From Guillardia theta CCMP2712 (taxonomy: Eukaryota; Cryptophyceae; Pyrenomonadales; Geminigeraceae), in contig NW_005434584.1 of assembly GCF_000315625.1 (NCBI RefSeq), positions 249,550-313,549 of the forward strand: 64,000 nucleotides of DNA, in the 5' to 3' direction. A program made the translations under genes and the position numbers. The notes beneath the pieces were generated by a model that ran no database searches, was not told where the DNA came from, and saw only the letters and a program-made list of their open reading frames with translations. The first letter of the stretch is position 1, and each line of letters begins with the position of its first letter. Positions 24,155 through 34,183 of this stretch are shown one piece after another.

Positions 24155-24480
24155 CCAGATGCTGAAAGCAGAAATGTTGTGGTATGCAAGATGACGAGTA
24201 CAGCTCAAACGTACAAGTTGCCGTGCGTACCGCTTGAAATCAACGTATTGGGGAAGACTTTTACTTTAATCGCACTGCTAGACAGTGGGGCAGAAGAGAA
24301 TTTCATCTCAGTGGAATGTATGAAGCGTATTGGTTCGCAAGGTCGACAGGCAAAAGATCAAATTCTCTCAGTTTTCATGGCTGATGGAACCATTCGAATC
24401 TTGATGCAGAGAATTTTCGAGTTTACGCACGATACCAGGACGCTGTTGTGGATTTGCCTACATGCTTATGCAAAAAAGGA
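24155..24480 (+). pseudogene. Retropepsin-like protease fragment
   Basis: Downstream of the plus-strand gag, a segment of about 100 residues contains the aspartic protease core LIALLDSGAEENFIS with the catalytic D-S-G, followed by a Gly-x-x flap-like region. The reading frame is lost before any RT domain, and the sequence is truncated near 24490. It belongs to the same Ty3-like copy as the gag at 23383. Confidence 0.65.
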
Positions 24481-24646
24481 GCGTGGCGGGCGGTGAGCGA
24501 CCCGCTGCTGGGGTGCGCCCCGCTGTCTTGGGGTGGCAACCTCCTGCAATGCATGGGGAGGGGAGCGTGAGCCGACCCGTTGTTTTTTCTCTCCGCCGAT
24601 TCATATAAATGGGGTGAGGGGGAGAGTGGGGTCAAGAGGATATTGT

Positions 24647-25490
24647 GGCATGGCTCCGCGAATGGCGTCGGGATCATCAGACGAGTTGGAAAGGGCAGGA
24701 AGAGCCATTTGAGTTTTGACATTGCGGCCATAAACAATCTCGAATGGCGCAAGGCTTGTTCAACGTTTGACGGAAGAATCGTAATTCATCTCGAAGAGAG
24801 GAAGAGCAAGAGTTCGAAACGTTTAGTCCAGAAGGCAGGAGAGAAGATTTTTGCATGACCTGAAATGATTTCGTTGCGAAGGCCTTGGTTGGCACCGACT
24901 TTCGAAACGAAAAGATCGGCAGCTTGTTGAGAGGTGAGAGTTCTCGAGTCGTAGTGAGAACGAGTCGGCGGGAAGCCGGAAACAACATCGATGGAAATTG
25001 TAGCAAAACGATCAGATGGAGCTGCTTAACTGTGCGAAGGGCTCATCTGCGGCTTGCGATAAGTTTTGTACCGAATGCAAGATTGACAGGAAAGAATGTA
25101 GCGTTCAACTTGTTGACAGGAACAAGAGCCATATATGTTCGAGAGAATCCACGATGACTGTGAAGGTCATGGGCACGGTAGAGAACTTCCTTGCTAACAG
25201 ATTGAGGAATGCAAATGCGTTGCCGGTGAAGACTATCTGTTAAAATCAGGAGATGGTTAGCAACTGCTGGATGGATTGTAGAACATGTACGATTGCATCG
25301 TGAAGAGATTGGACGCGAGAAACATTGTCACCAGGAACATCGAGAGCGAGAAGATGATGAAAATCTTGATCCTCTGAATGCAAGATTGCATCGGCACGTG
25401 GAGGTGTCCGGGTACTGGCGGCTGAGGGCGTCAGGGACAACATTGTCGGTACCTTTCACGTGCGCGATCTCGACGATAGAGAATTCGAGC
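24647..25490 (-). mobile_element. Second copy of the Ty3 RNase H-integrase fragment
   Basis: About 840 bp is nearly identical to 19463-20313, including the same frameshifts. The two are therefore duplicates of an already decayed sequence rather than independent insertions. On the right the match ends at GAGAATTC (about 25480), where the 20-bp satellite begins. On the left it starts within the post-integrase region. Confidence 0.75.
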
Positions 25491-25500
25491 TTCAGCTGAG

Positions 25501-25940
25501 AAGATGAAATGAGAACAAAGAAGATGAAATGAGAACAAAGAAGATGAAATGAGAACAAAGAAGATGAAATGAGAACAAAGAAGATGAAATGAGAACAAAG
25601 AAGATGAAATGAGAACAAAGAAGATGAAATGAGAACAAAGAAGATGAAATGAGAACAAAGAAGATGAAATGAGAACAAAGAAGATGAAATGAGAACAAAG
25701 AAGATGAAATGAGAACAAAGAAGATGAAATGAGAACAAAGAAGATGAAATGAGAACAAAGAAGATGAAATGAGAACAAAGAAGATGAAATGAGAACAAAG
25801 AAGATGAAATGAGAACAAAGAAGATGAAATGAGAACAAAGAAGATGAAATGAGAACAAAGAAGATGAAATGAGAACAAAGAAGATGAAATGAGAACAAAG
25901 AAGATGAAATGAGAACAAAGAAGATGAAATGAGAGCAAAG
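25501..25940. repeat. 20-bp satellite, 22 units
   Basis: The unit AAGATGAAATGAGAACAAAG repeats 22 times. 21 copies appear identical and the last has one change. Because 60 bp is three units, all three minus-strand frames stay open and give a 20-residue repeat of Ser/Phe/Ile/Leu, which is an artefact. There are no spacers, so it is not a CRISPR array. Homogeneity implies recent expansion. Confidence 0.97.
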
Positions 25941-26012
25941 CTGGGGCTCCATAGAAGAAGAAATCATGTTCGTCGTCGAACTGCGAGAACCGAGAGCATG
26001 ACCTGCGGTACC

Positions 26013-26860
26013 CTATTCCTGAGGCGGAGGATCAGCAGGAGGCTGAGCTCGTGCTGACGAGGACGAAGAGACTGTCCCAGGAGGAGCAGAAGCGGGAGCA
26101 ACTGCGGGGGAATGCATGACGGGAGAGCCCGGGCCAGGAGCGGGAGCACCATTCTGAAGGAGAGCCGTGATGGCATGGAGGATGGCGGCTTGACTCGCTG
26201 GAGGATGGCAGGGCTGTGACACCGAGGAAGAAGCATTGCGATCAGCTTGCTTTTTCTTGTGGCAGTACTTCAACGTGTGTCCGGAACATTTGCAGTACGT
26301 GCAGAAATAATTCGGTCGAGGACCGGAGGACTGTGCAGGAGCTGTGGAGGGCTGAGCTCCTGGCGTCGACGGAGAGGGTTGAAGGGCACAAAGAGGCTGG
26401 GGAGCAGGAACCGAAGAAGACGGTTTGCTAAAAGCGACATCGTGGCAGCCGTAGGAGGGTGGATGTGCGGCATAGGAACCATGACGAGTTTGAGATGAGG
26501 GTCGAGGAAACCATTGGCAAATTGTTGAAGAAGACTGGGCTCTTGAAATACGACAGCCTCAGATTTGTAGAGCAAACGTTCGTCAGTACAACGTTGCGTG
26601 CGAAGAGTATAATCAGTGATCGATTCGTTGAAGGAACTATTCGTGAAGAGGACGATCGTGAGACATGCGTTGAAGAACAGCGTCGTCAAGAAAGGTCGTC
26701 GTATAGTAAACCCATAGGTTGCCGGGGATGCGTTGAACCGACATAGGACGTCCCATCTGAGAGAGCCAGCTGTGAATGCTTCGAGAGTCAGCCTGACCAA
26801 GAAAGGGGATGATGGACGTTCGGGCTGAAATTTCAAGAGAGGCTGAAGACTTCAGCAACC
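26013..26860 (-). pseudogene. Retrotransposon gag remnant with CCHC zinc knuckle
   Basis: Minus-strand segments in two frames read as a gag. An N-terminal region contains ISARTSIIPFLGQADSRSIH, followed by helical capsid-like sequence. A single zinc knuckle CTYCKCSGHTLKYC (C-x2-C-x4-H-x4-C) lies near 26280, then a Pro/Ser-rich tail ends around 26013. Frame changes make it nonfunctional. It lies upstream, in sense orientation, of the Ty3 RNase H-integrase piece at 24647-25490, with protease and RT missing between them. Confidence 0.6.
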
Positions 26861-26934
26861 AACGGTATACCCAAGTTAAAAACAGATAGCTGATTCTGGG
26901 AGAGATTCACCAAGACCTACTAAGTGACGCCAGC

Positions 26935-27167
26935 CAGTTGGAGCCTGAAGAGAGCTGAGAAAGTTTGGAGGAGGAAGAAGGAAGGAGAGAGTGGAAGGGA
27001 TTGGGAGGAGAAGAGAACTGGGCGATAAGAGCCCCCTGTCTCTGATTTACTAGGGACTGAAGGGCTGCAGATTCTTCTAGATGCTTTCCTGAAACAAGGA
27101 CGTATCAGATCCGAGCACAAGGACGTATCCATTGATCACAGATCTGAGTCATCCCCCTCCTCAGTTG
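26935..27167 (-). repeat. LTR-like repeat (left copy)
   Basis: About 233 bp whose two ends match 33290-33397 closely; the right copy lacks about 125 bp of the middle. In minus-strand sense it begins TGACTCAGATC, preceded by the purine run GAGGAGGGGGA, like the polypurine tract-LTR border of a retrotransposon. Sense-direction neighbours are copia RNase H on one side and a gag remnant on the other. Confidence 0.5.
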
Positions 27168-27189
27168 AAATAGCTGGAGACGACTCACT

Positions 27190-27990
27190 GACCTCATCCC
27201 GAGAACAGAAAGTAGACAGAACGATGAACGAATGTGCTGAGAGATTCTTCATGTTTCTTATGCAACTGTCTTGTTAGCGCCTTGGTGAAAATGTCGGCTG
27301 TGTTATCTGTACTCCGGATGTAGGAAACAGAAATAGCATTTGAATCTTGAAGTTGTCTGGCATAAAAGATCTTCATGTCAATGTTCTTCACCTGTGTGAC
27401 ATAACCTGAATTAAGAGTGAATGCAATAGCTGCGTTATTGTCACAAACACAGGAATGGGAAGAACTTGCAACTGATCATCTTCACAATCACGCAAAACGA
27501 AAAGTAGGCTTTGAGTTCTGCGCCAAGCAGAGACAACGCGGCATACTCGGCAGCAGCTGTAGAGAGAGAGATGGTAGGAAGTTTCTTTGACTTGAAGCCA
27601 ATAACAGCATTGCGATAGAAGATTGCCCATCCCGCTTGACTGTACATCACTTCCCCAATTGGAATCAGAGCAAGCAGAAATGAGATTGTCTGCTGGACAA
27701 GATGATGAACTGGAAGAGGAAAAGTTGTATTCCAAAGCTGAATCCTTTTGTAGTTAAGATATCCCAGCAACTGAGACAGAGCACAAAGATGATCTTGAGT
27801 TGGGGAATCAAGATATTGAGAAAGTTCAGACAAGACAAAACTGAGGTCTGGTCGTGTTAAGGTAGCAAGAAAATTGAGCTTGCCGATGGCTTTGCGATAA
27901 TGTTTGAAAGGGTTTAGGGGAGTCGAAAAAGCACTTGAGAGGACTGGTGTGAATCTCTTCTAAGAGCTCTCTGACATACTTGGACTCAGA
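27190..27990 (-). pseudogene. Ty1/copia reverse transcriptase end and RNase H
   Basis: Broken minus-strand frames match the C-terminal copia RT (AIGKLNFLATLTRPDLSF, then LGYLNYKR) and its RNase H (GWAIFYRNAVIGFKSKK, STAAAEYAAL), ending with the family block TADIFTKAL near 27290. Several frameshifts are needed. This is the downstream end of the copia pol, whose integrase and RT start lie at 29400-30260. Confidence 0.75.
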
Positions 27991-28103
27991 TATTCAACTT
28001 TCAAGGCTTGAATATCTGGAGCTCTCCATCACTGCTACCCGATCGTGGACAAGAAGAGGTCGATGTTTTCGAGTAAGAGAAGCAGAGGTATTCTCTCGTT
28101 TCC

Positions 28104-28716
28104 ATGCATCAAGATATTCAGCATAGACTCGTGAAGGTGAGACATACAGTTCTCTATCATTGCGATCCAACGCATCCGCATACCGCTCACCTCGTCTTGT
28201 ATGATTGCGATGGTGAAGGTCATAAATCGTGGGACAAACTGAAGGGGCATTTGAAGGAAGCATCTATAGAGTCTATCAATAGGTTTGTTAATAAGGCTCT
28301 GCAATATGCTCCAGCAGGCAACCCGGCATATTTTGCCTGTCAGAACGTTATGCATTACATCGTCATGTATGTGTATAGACCTCGATTGTCAAGCATGGCA
28401 GACGAATGTCTTAAAGATTTCCATTCTGGATTTTTATCCAAGACCAGAGAACACCTTTACAAAACATGACATCAATTTGGAAATGATGCACAAAACTATG
28501 CGTGATGATCTTTCTGATGGTATCAGCAGGAGAACTAAAACTAATTTGCTGTTCTTGATTTCACCGATGTCAGATTATGTCAAACGGACATTCGATATCC
28601 TTAAACCTTACAGGTATCTACAACATGATCTGGGTGAGGATGTTCTGCGTATCCATTTGACGTTCTGGTTGTATGTTCACGAGGTTCATGAGTTTTTAAC
28701 GAAGAAATTATCCTAA
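28104..28716 (+). pseudogene. Unrecognised plus-strand coding segment, two frames
   Basis: Two overlapping open frames (28104-28469 and 28285-28716) look like one protein broken by a frameshift near 28440-28470. The first part includes KSWDKLKGHLKEASIESINR. The second includes DINLEMMHKTMRDDLSDG and ends HEVHEFLTKKLS. Composition is AT-richer and codon use differs from the host genes. It lies inside the copia remnant and on the opposite strand, so it is probably foreign or element-borne. I cannot assign a family. Confidence 0.4.
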
Positions 28717-28734
28717 ACGTACCGACTTCTGTCA

Positions 28735-29330
28735 TTAAATCATCGTCGTAAGGCTTGGCTGCCCGACGGGCCTGAGCCCCTTGCCCTCCCTCACGCTCGC
28801 GACCCCCACGAAGGAGTGCTCAAGGTGCCCCGATCCCACGACCCTGGAGATCTCCGCCCCTCCGGCGGTGCAGGTGAGCATGTCTCCATGGAAGCTCATG
28901 GCGCAGACGTTGGTCTCGTTCTGGACGGTCTGCTGCCCCGCCACCTTGCGGATCGCGTGGAGTTGGTTGAAGTTGGGGAGGACGGAGAGGTAGCGGTGGT
29001 ACTGGTCCCTGTAGGGCTCGCGGTTGAGCACCCGCATCTCCGGCTTGACCGTGCTGTAGAGATTGTCGGGGTCGATGGCGAGGTTGATGTTGCCCTCCGC
29101 GGGGGGGTCGTAGAACACGATGGGGTTGGGCCATGGCTGCTTGATGTCCGTGAGTTGTTCGTGGTCCCCAAGGAATATGAAGGACATGACGAACATGTTC
29201 TTCCCCTCGTAGGGCTTGTCGATGGAGCTGTCTCGCTGGAACCTCTGCAGGTCGTGCCATCGGATCACCGAGTTGTCCATGCCGCCGTTGTAGCCGTCGA
29301 ATCAGAGGCGGATAAGGTTGTGCTCGTTGT
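28735..29330 (-). CDS. Unrecognised coding fragment inside the copia element
   Basis: A GC-rich minus-strand frame of about 180 codons with convincing protein character: MDNSVIRWHDLQRFQRDSS, then a DPPAEGNINLAIDPDNLYST segment, and near the end SGHLEHSFVGVASVREGKG. Upstream in sense, a 21-bp duplication repeats the peptide ALIHNAK. It has no start of its own and follows the copia RT start after a frame change, so it looks like a host-gene piece fused into the element. The family is unknown to me. Confidence 0.45.
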
Positions 29331-29399
29331 GGATCAGAGCCTTGGCGTTGTGGATCAGAGCCTTGGCGTGGTACTTGTACCATGTAATCCAGAACAGGT

Positions 29400-30260
29400 G
29401 CGTAGGTTTCATCATAGCTTCGTGTTTGGAACGTGTTGATTTTGAAAACAAGTTTGGAAAGTAGGACTTTAGCACCGGGGGGTGGGTGAGCAGTGGGAAG
29501 AGCTTCATGTACCCCCTTGTCTTGAAGCGCCTGAAGCCCCGTTACAATGCTCTTCATCCAAGCATCGCGTTGAGGGGATTGAAATGCCTGCCGCAGGTTC
29601 GAGAGTTACAGGGCAATGGCGGTGCCCCAGCATTCCGAGAAAACATGTAAACTGACGGATACTGTTTACCAGAACGAAGAAAACGAAGTGGGTTGAACAC
29701 ATCGCTCACGCAGCGAGCATGGGGAAAGGTATTACGGAATGCCTCCATGAAAGAATAACGGGCGCCTGACAATTGAATATCCAGGATCTTGCCAATGTCT
29801 TCAGAAATCGGGGCATCAACAAATTGGCATTCTATTTAGAACACTTTGTTGTGCTTGCCGGAGTCGCAGTGCTCTGGGCAGAAGAGAACTGTTCTATCAT
29901 GAATCAAACGCTTAGCCAGATGCTGAGAAGACAGAGAGGAGAGGAAAGGACCATTGTCACTTACACAGACGCTGAGGAGACAGAGAGGAGAGGAAAGGAC
30001 CATTGTCGTTTGTATCGATGTCGATATCAGGCTGATTATCGACGCGCAGAACGGTCAAGAGCAACATGATCCTCAGTGGAAACAGTCACAACAGTGACGT
30101 CACTTGATGGTATAACTCGAAGATCAGATAAGACCCTGGAGAACTTGGTTCGCAAGGAGAAAACTCTCTCGTCAAAACGAACGTTAGTTGAGGTATAAAC
30201 TCGCCTTCATGCAGGGTGAAAGACAATATAGCCCTTGCGACCAAAACCCTTCGCTGAGCC
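29400..30260 (-). pseudogene. Ty1/copia integrase end and RT start
   Basis: Near 30250-30090 minus-strand frames read as the copia integrase C-terminal region (VYLGSAKGFGRKGYIVFHP, then a FDERVFSLR block). At 29557-29400 the start of RT appears (VFKINTF, then SYDETYAPVLDYM). Together with 27190-27990 these give the copia order integrase-RT-RNase H. The middle of RT is replaced by the unrelated segments at 28000-29330. Confidence 0.7.
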
Positions 30261-30530
30261 GAGATAGACTTTTTCAATAACCGTACCTGACTCGGAGGGA
30301 GACTGTGACTGAACGTTGGACTGAGCTGATACAGGAACGGGAAGCTGATATGACCGAGGAGGTGATGGAACAGACGAACGAGGTGATCCTCGGGCACGGT
30401 TCACACCACCACATGATACTCGACGAGTAGATGAAGACCAGAAATGGTTGGGGCAGGGAATCGCGGGGTCGATGCTCTCCGCGCAGTAGTATCGCTCCGG
30501 GCAGACGTGACGCCATTGGGGAGAAGGTCC

Positions 30531-30644
30531 AAGGCTTACACGCACACTCCTCGACGTGTGAGATGTGCAAGGCTTACACGCACACTCCTCGACGTGTGAG
30601 ATGTGCAAGGCTTACACGCACACTCCTCGACGTGTGAGATGCTC
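30531..30644. repeat. 38-bp minisatellite, 3 units
   Basis: Three near-identical 38-bp units starting AAGGCTTACACGCACACTCC. The minus-strand translation contains the Cys-rich EECACKPCTSH, so the unit was amplified from coding sequence of the cysteine-repeat gene. The period of 38 shifts frame at each copy. Confidence 0.9.
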
Positions 30645-30831
30645 TGCTTGGTGTAAGTGCCGTTGGGGCAGGGCTCGATGCCATAGTGGAACAGATATTA
30701 CACCCATCCCCCTGCTTGCCCATTTTGCTGTAGAAACCAACCACACAGCTTCACCCGATGGGAAACCCTGTTCCGCGATCGCTGTAACTGTGCTCGGGGC
30801 AGTCGTGCCTCGTGTCGTTGCGGCAGTACGA

Positions 30832-31206
30832 GCTCTCTTCTCGCTATACCCCTTCCTACACTCCCAGTAGAAGCTTCTCGCTATACCCCCTCCTACACTC
30901 CCAGTAGAAGCTTCTCGCTATACCCCCTCCTACACTCCCAGTAGAAGCTTCTCGCTATACCCCCTCCTACACTCCCAGTAGAAGCTTCTCGCTATACCCC
31001 CTCCTACACTCCCAGTAGAAGCTTCTCGCTATACCCCCTCCTACACTCCCAGTAGAAGCTTCTCGCTATACCCCCTCCTACACTCCCAGTAGAAGCTTCT
31101 CGCTATACCCCCTCCTACACTCCCAGTAGAAGCTTCTCGCTATACCCCCTCCTACACTCCCAGTAGAAGCTTCTCGCTATACCCCCTCCTACACTCCCAG
31201 TAGAAG
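30832..31206. repeat. 37-bp minisatellite, about 10 units
   Basis: Units of AAGCTTCTCGCTATACCCCC plus 17 further bases, almost perfect copies. Minus-strand sense of the flanking frame reads NFYWECRRGYSEK, so the array expanded from the cysteine-repeat gene. The period of 37 is not a multiple of three. Confidence 0.95.
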
Positions 31207-31697
31207 TTCCTCACCTTGTGGAAGCCGTTGCTGTTGTGCTTGCACTCGATGTTCACGTTGATACCCTCGTTTTTATTCACGCAGGCCTTTCCATCTCTGC
31301 GATTACCCGCATTGTGCTCCGAAAGCACCTGTTTGTTTTGGGAGGTAGAGACATGTTTGTTTTGGGAGGTAGAGACATCCACGTCCCAGGAGTTGGAGCC
31401 CCTCAGGCACTCGTCCACATCCGCATACACGAGCCCGTGGAGCTCCCATCCTAGGTTCCAGGTCCAGGCGTTGGAACCGACGGTGTGCTGGCAGACTGCA
31501 AGGAGAGATCAGGGAGACACCAGTGTAAATCATCGACGTCCTCAAAGAAGGCAGATGAAGCAGACCGATACCCGGGGTTGCACTCGCACTCTGAGAGCTG
31601 GGACCTCCTCGTACCGCCGTTGTTGCTGCCGGCTGGGCATGAGGTGCAGACCAAATTCCCCAGATCGGACTTGTATCCCAATGGGCAGGTGTAACAA

Positions 31698-32489
31698 AGG
31701 CTGTAGCTGCAGTAGCCATCAGGCTGTAGCTGCAGTAGCCATCAGGCTGTAGCTGCAGTAGCCATCAGGCTGTAGCTGCAGTAGCCATCAGGCTGTAGCT
31801 GCAGTAGCCATCAGGCTGTAGCTGCAGTAGCCATCAGGCTGTAGCTGCAGTAGCCATCAGGCTGTAGCTGCAGTAGCCATCAGGCTGTAGCTGCAGTAGC
31901 CATCAGGCTGTAGCTGCAGTAGCCATCAGGCTGTAGCTGCAGTAGCCATCAGGCTGTAGCTGCAGTAGCCATCAGGCTGTAGCTGCAGTAGCCATCAGGC
32001 TGTAGCTGCAGTAGCCATCAGGCTGTAGCTGCAGTGCCATCAGGCTGTAGCTGCAGTAGCCATCAGGCTGTAGCTGCAGTAGCCATCAGGCTGTAGCTGC
32101 AGTAGCCATCAGGCTGTAGCTGCAGTAGCCATCAGGCTGTAGCTGCAGTAGCCATCAGGCTGTAGCTGCAGTGCCATCAGGCTGTAGCTGCAGTAGCCAT
32201 CAGGCTGTAGCTGCAGTAGCCATCAGGCTGTAGCTGCAGTAGCCATCAGGCTGTAGCTGCAGTAGCCATCAGGCTGTAGCTGCAGTAGCCATCAGGCTGT
32301 AGCTGCAGTAGCCATCAGGCTGTAGCTGCAGTAGCCATCAGGCTGTAGCTGCAGTAGCCATCAGGCTGTAGCTGCAGTAGCCATCAGGCTGTAGCTGCAG
32401 TAGCCATCAGGCTGTAGCTGCAGTAGCCATCAGGCTGTAGCTGCAGTAGCCATCAGGCTGTAGCTGCAGTAGCCATCAGGCTGTAGCTG
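31698..32489. repeat. 23-bp minisatellite, about 34 units
   Basis: The unit GGCTGTAGCTGCAGTAGCCA plus TCA is repeated about 34 times, with a few 22-bp variants lacking one base (GCAGTGCC). It starts inside a GCC2/GCC3 module, and the period of 23 destroys the frame. Each unit contains the palindrome AGCTGCAG. Confidence 0.97.
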
Positions 32490-33289
32490 ATGTAGCCTGG
32501 CTCACAGAGGCATGAGTCGATGGACCTGCTCCCAGGTTCAGACTTCGAGGATGTTGAGCATTTAACGCACCGGCCTGATCTGTGTACGTGTCTTTTGGGC
32601 AGGTCCATTCCCTTTGCATCCTTGTACTTCCTTACTGGGCAGGCGGAGCAATACTCCCCACCTGCCTGGTATCCCTCCAGGCAGTAGCCGATGGACTGGG
32701 ACTCGGCGCTGCTGTTCGAATGGCTTGAGGGCTTGCAGGTACCGAACCCTGCCTGCGCCGTCTCGTCCTGGTAGGTACCGGCATGGCACGCCCGGCAAGA
32801 GCCCAGCTGTGGTCATGTCAGGGCGTGGCTCCTGGTCGCAACCTCGCATACCCCAAGGCTGTCCACGGCATCCTCCCCTTGCACGGAGATCCTTGATCGC
32901 ACCGCCGAGCAGCTGACGTTGAGCGTGCCCGAGAGATGGATGTGGCTCTAGCAGGCGGCGTTGTAGAGGTTCGTGCTGGAATTGCCCACCCAAACCTCGA
33001 TCAATGGCACCCGAGCAGGACCCACAGGCCTGGGAGCACCACCGTGACGCTCGGGCTTGTCTCTGTCGTGGTAGAGGAGACGGTGGCGGCGCTGCCATCG
33101 ACGAAGGCCGTGAGATCCGCACTGCCGGATGCAGTCGGTCGGCTCGGTCGATGCCTCCTGTAGGGTGAAGATACAAGTGAAGATGAAAACGGAGAGGGAA
33201 CCCTTGGCGGCTCGAAGGAGGGAAGTTGGGAGCGAGGTACATATAAGACAGACAGAACTGACTGTGCTGCATGAAGAGAGGACAGGGCT

Positions 33290-33397
33290 AGTTGGAGCCT
33301 GAAGAGAGCTGAGCAAGTTTGGAGGAGGAAGAAGGAAGAGAGAGTGGAAGGGATTAGGATGACGTAGCCATTGATCACAGATCTGAGTCATCCCCCT
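33290..33397 (-). repeat. LTR-like repeat (right copy, internally deleted)
   Basis: About 108 bp matching both ends of 26935-27167 but missing its middle. It lies just upstream, in sense, of the leader of the F5/8-cysteine-repeat gene. With the left copy it brackets the whole copia plus host-gene block, about 6.4 kb. Confidence 0.5.
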
Positions 33398-34183
33398 ACA
33401 CGCACACAACTTGAGCGAGTAGTTGTGTCCTGCCATCACGCCGCTGATCTGTAACGGTAACAGTGCACCTAGGCGAGTCTAAACCTACGCGAGCCGCTGA
33501 GAGCTCGGATAAGCTCCTGCTTGAGGCAATCTCTAGGCGCGAGTAAATCATCCCTCGCAGCAGTGAGAAACAAGCAACATGCACACCGTCACAGTCTGTC
33601 AGACGCTAGCGACCTCTAGTAGAGAAGTTAGAAAGTGCCTCAAGCAGGTAAGGCTGGGACGACCAAGACCTACACGAACACGTCACAACACGCAACCACA
33701 AAAGCTGTGCAAACACAAAATACACTCAAAAGCAACTTGAAGCACCAGCCAGCACTCAGCCCATGCGAGAAGCCGCGTAGAACAGCAAGGAGAGGCAAGC
33801 AACAAGACCTCAGTAGCATTCTTTCAGTGCAGGGGCTGGTTGCCAGCTCCTGGCTGGTGTGTGTAGTGTGATTGCGCAGCTTTAGTCGTGGCGGTGTTGG
33901 ATTACTCTCATGCTCTGTAACAATTCCTCAAGCAGGAAGGAAGAGACTAAGACCTCAGGAAACGTTGGGCTGAGGTTTTCCTGCATCATCTTGCAAGGGT
34001 CCTCAGCAGGCGGTGCGTGTTAGGGTCGCATCAACGGCAAGCAGAGGTGTAACGGGCGCATCAGCTACTAGAAGTGTAACGGATCGGGAGGCTATTCGCG
34101 ATTTATTAGTCTCTCTGGCTTGTCACTGCTTGTACTGCAAGGGAGGGTGACTAGGAGCAGGAGCGAGTCAAAGGGTTTGGGGT
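33398..34183. other. Intergenic with dispersed repeat sequence
   Basis: No gene is supported. 33610-33830 shares scattered words (AAAGTGCCTCAAGCA, a CAAACACA run, GAGAAGC, CAAGCAACAAG) with the repeat block at 51130-51310, so it is probably a diverged copy of that family. 33880-34183 is the 3' flank of APC8. Confidence 0.45.

Larger units (their letters stand above)
30440..33272 (-). pseudogene. Secreted F5/8-lectin plus GCC2/GCC3 cysteine-repeat protein, disrupted
   Basis: Minus-strand coding pieces form a recognisable extracellular protein. A hydrophobic leader (GSLSVFIFTCIFTLQ) near 33200 is followed by an F5/8 type C or fucolectin-like domain (AFVDGSAATVSSTTTETSP; IEVWVGNSSTNLYNAAC; GTLNVSCSAVRSRI). 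Then come cysteine-rich GCC2/GCC3 (ephrin-receptor-like) modules: CRACHAGTYQDETAQ, a YCSACPVRKYKDAKG segment, CTSCPAGSNNGG and CPERYYCAES. The expected role is glycan binding or adhesion at the cell surface. The F5/8 domain needs a one-base shift, and three minisatellites with periods not divisible by three interrupt the cysteine region, so no continuous frame exists. At the far end it abuts copia integrase near 30440. Confidence 0.55.

Noticed and set aside
25501-25940. CRISPR-like regular array
   Set aside because: The units are contiguous with no spacers, and the genome is eukaryotic. It is a satellite.
25328-25967. Long minus-strand frames encoding Ser/Phe/Leu repeats
   Set aside because: They are produced by the 20-bp satellite, which is open in all three frames.
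28816-29439. Plus-strand frame of 207 codons rich in Val/Glu/His
   Set aside because: It is antisense to the better minus-strand coding segment at 28735-29330, and its composition is typical of a shadow.
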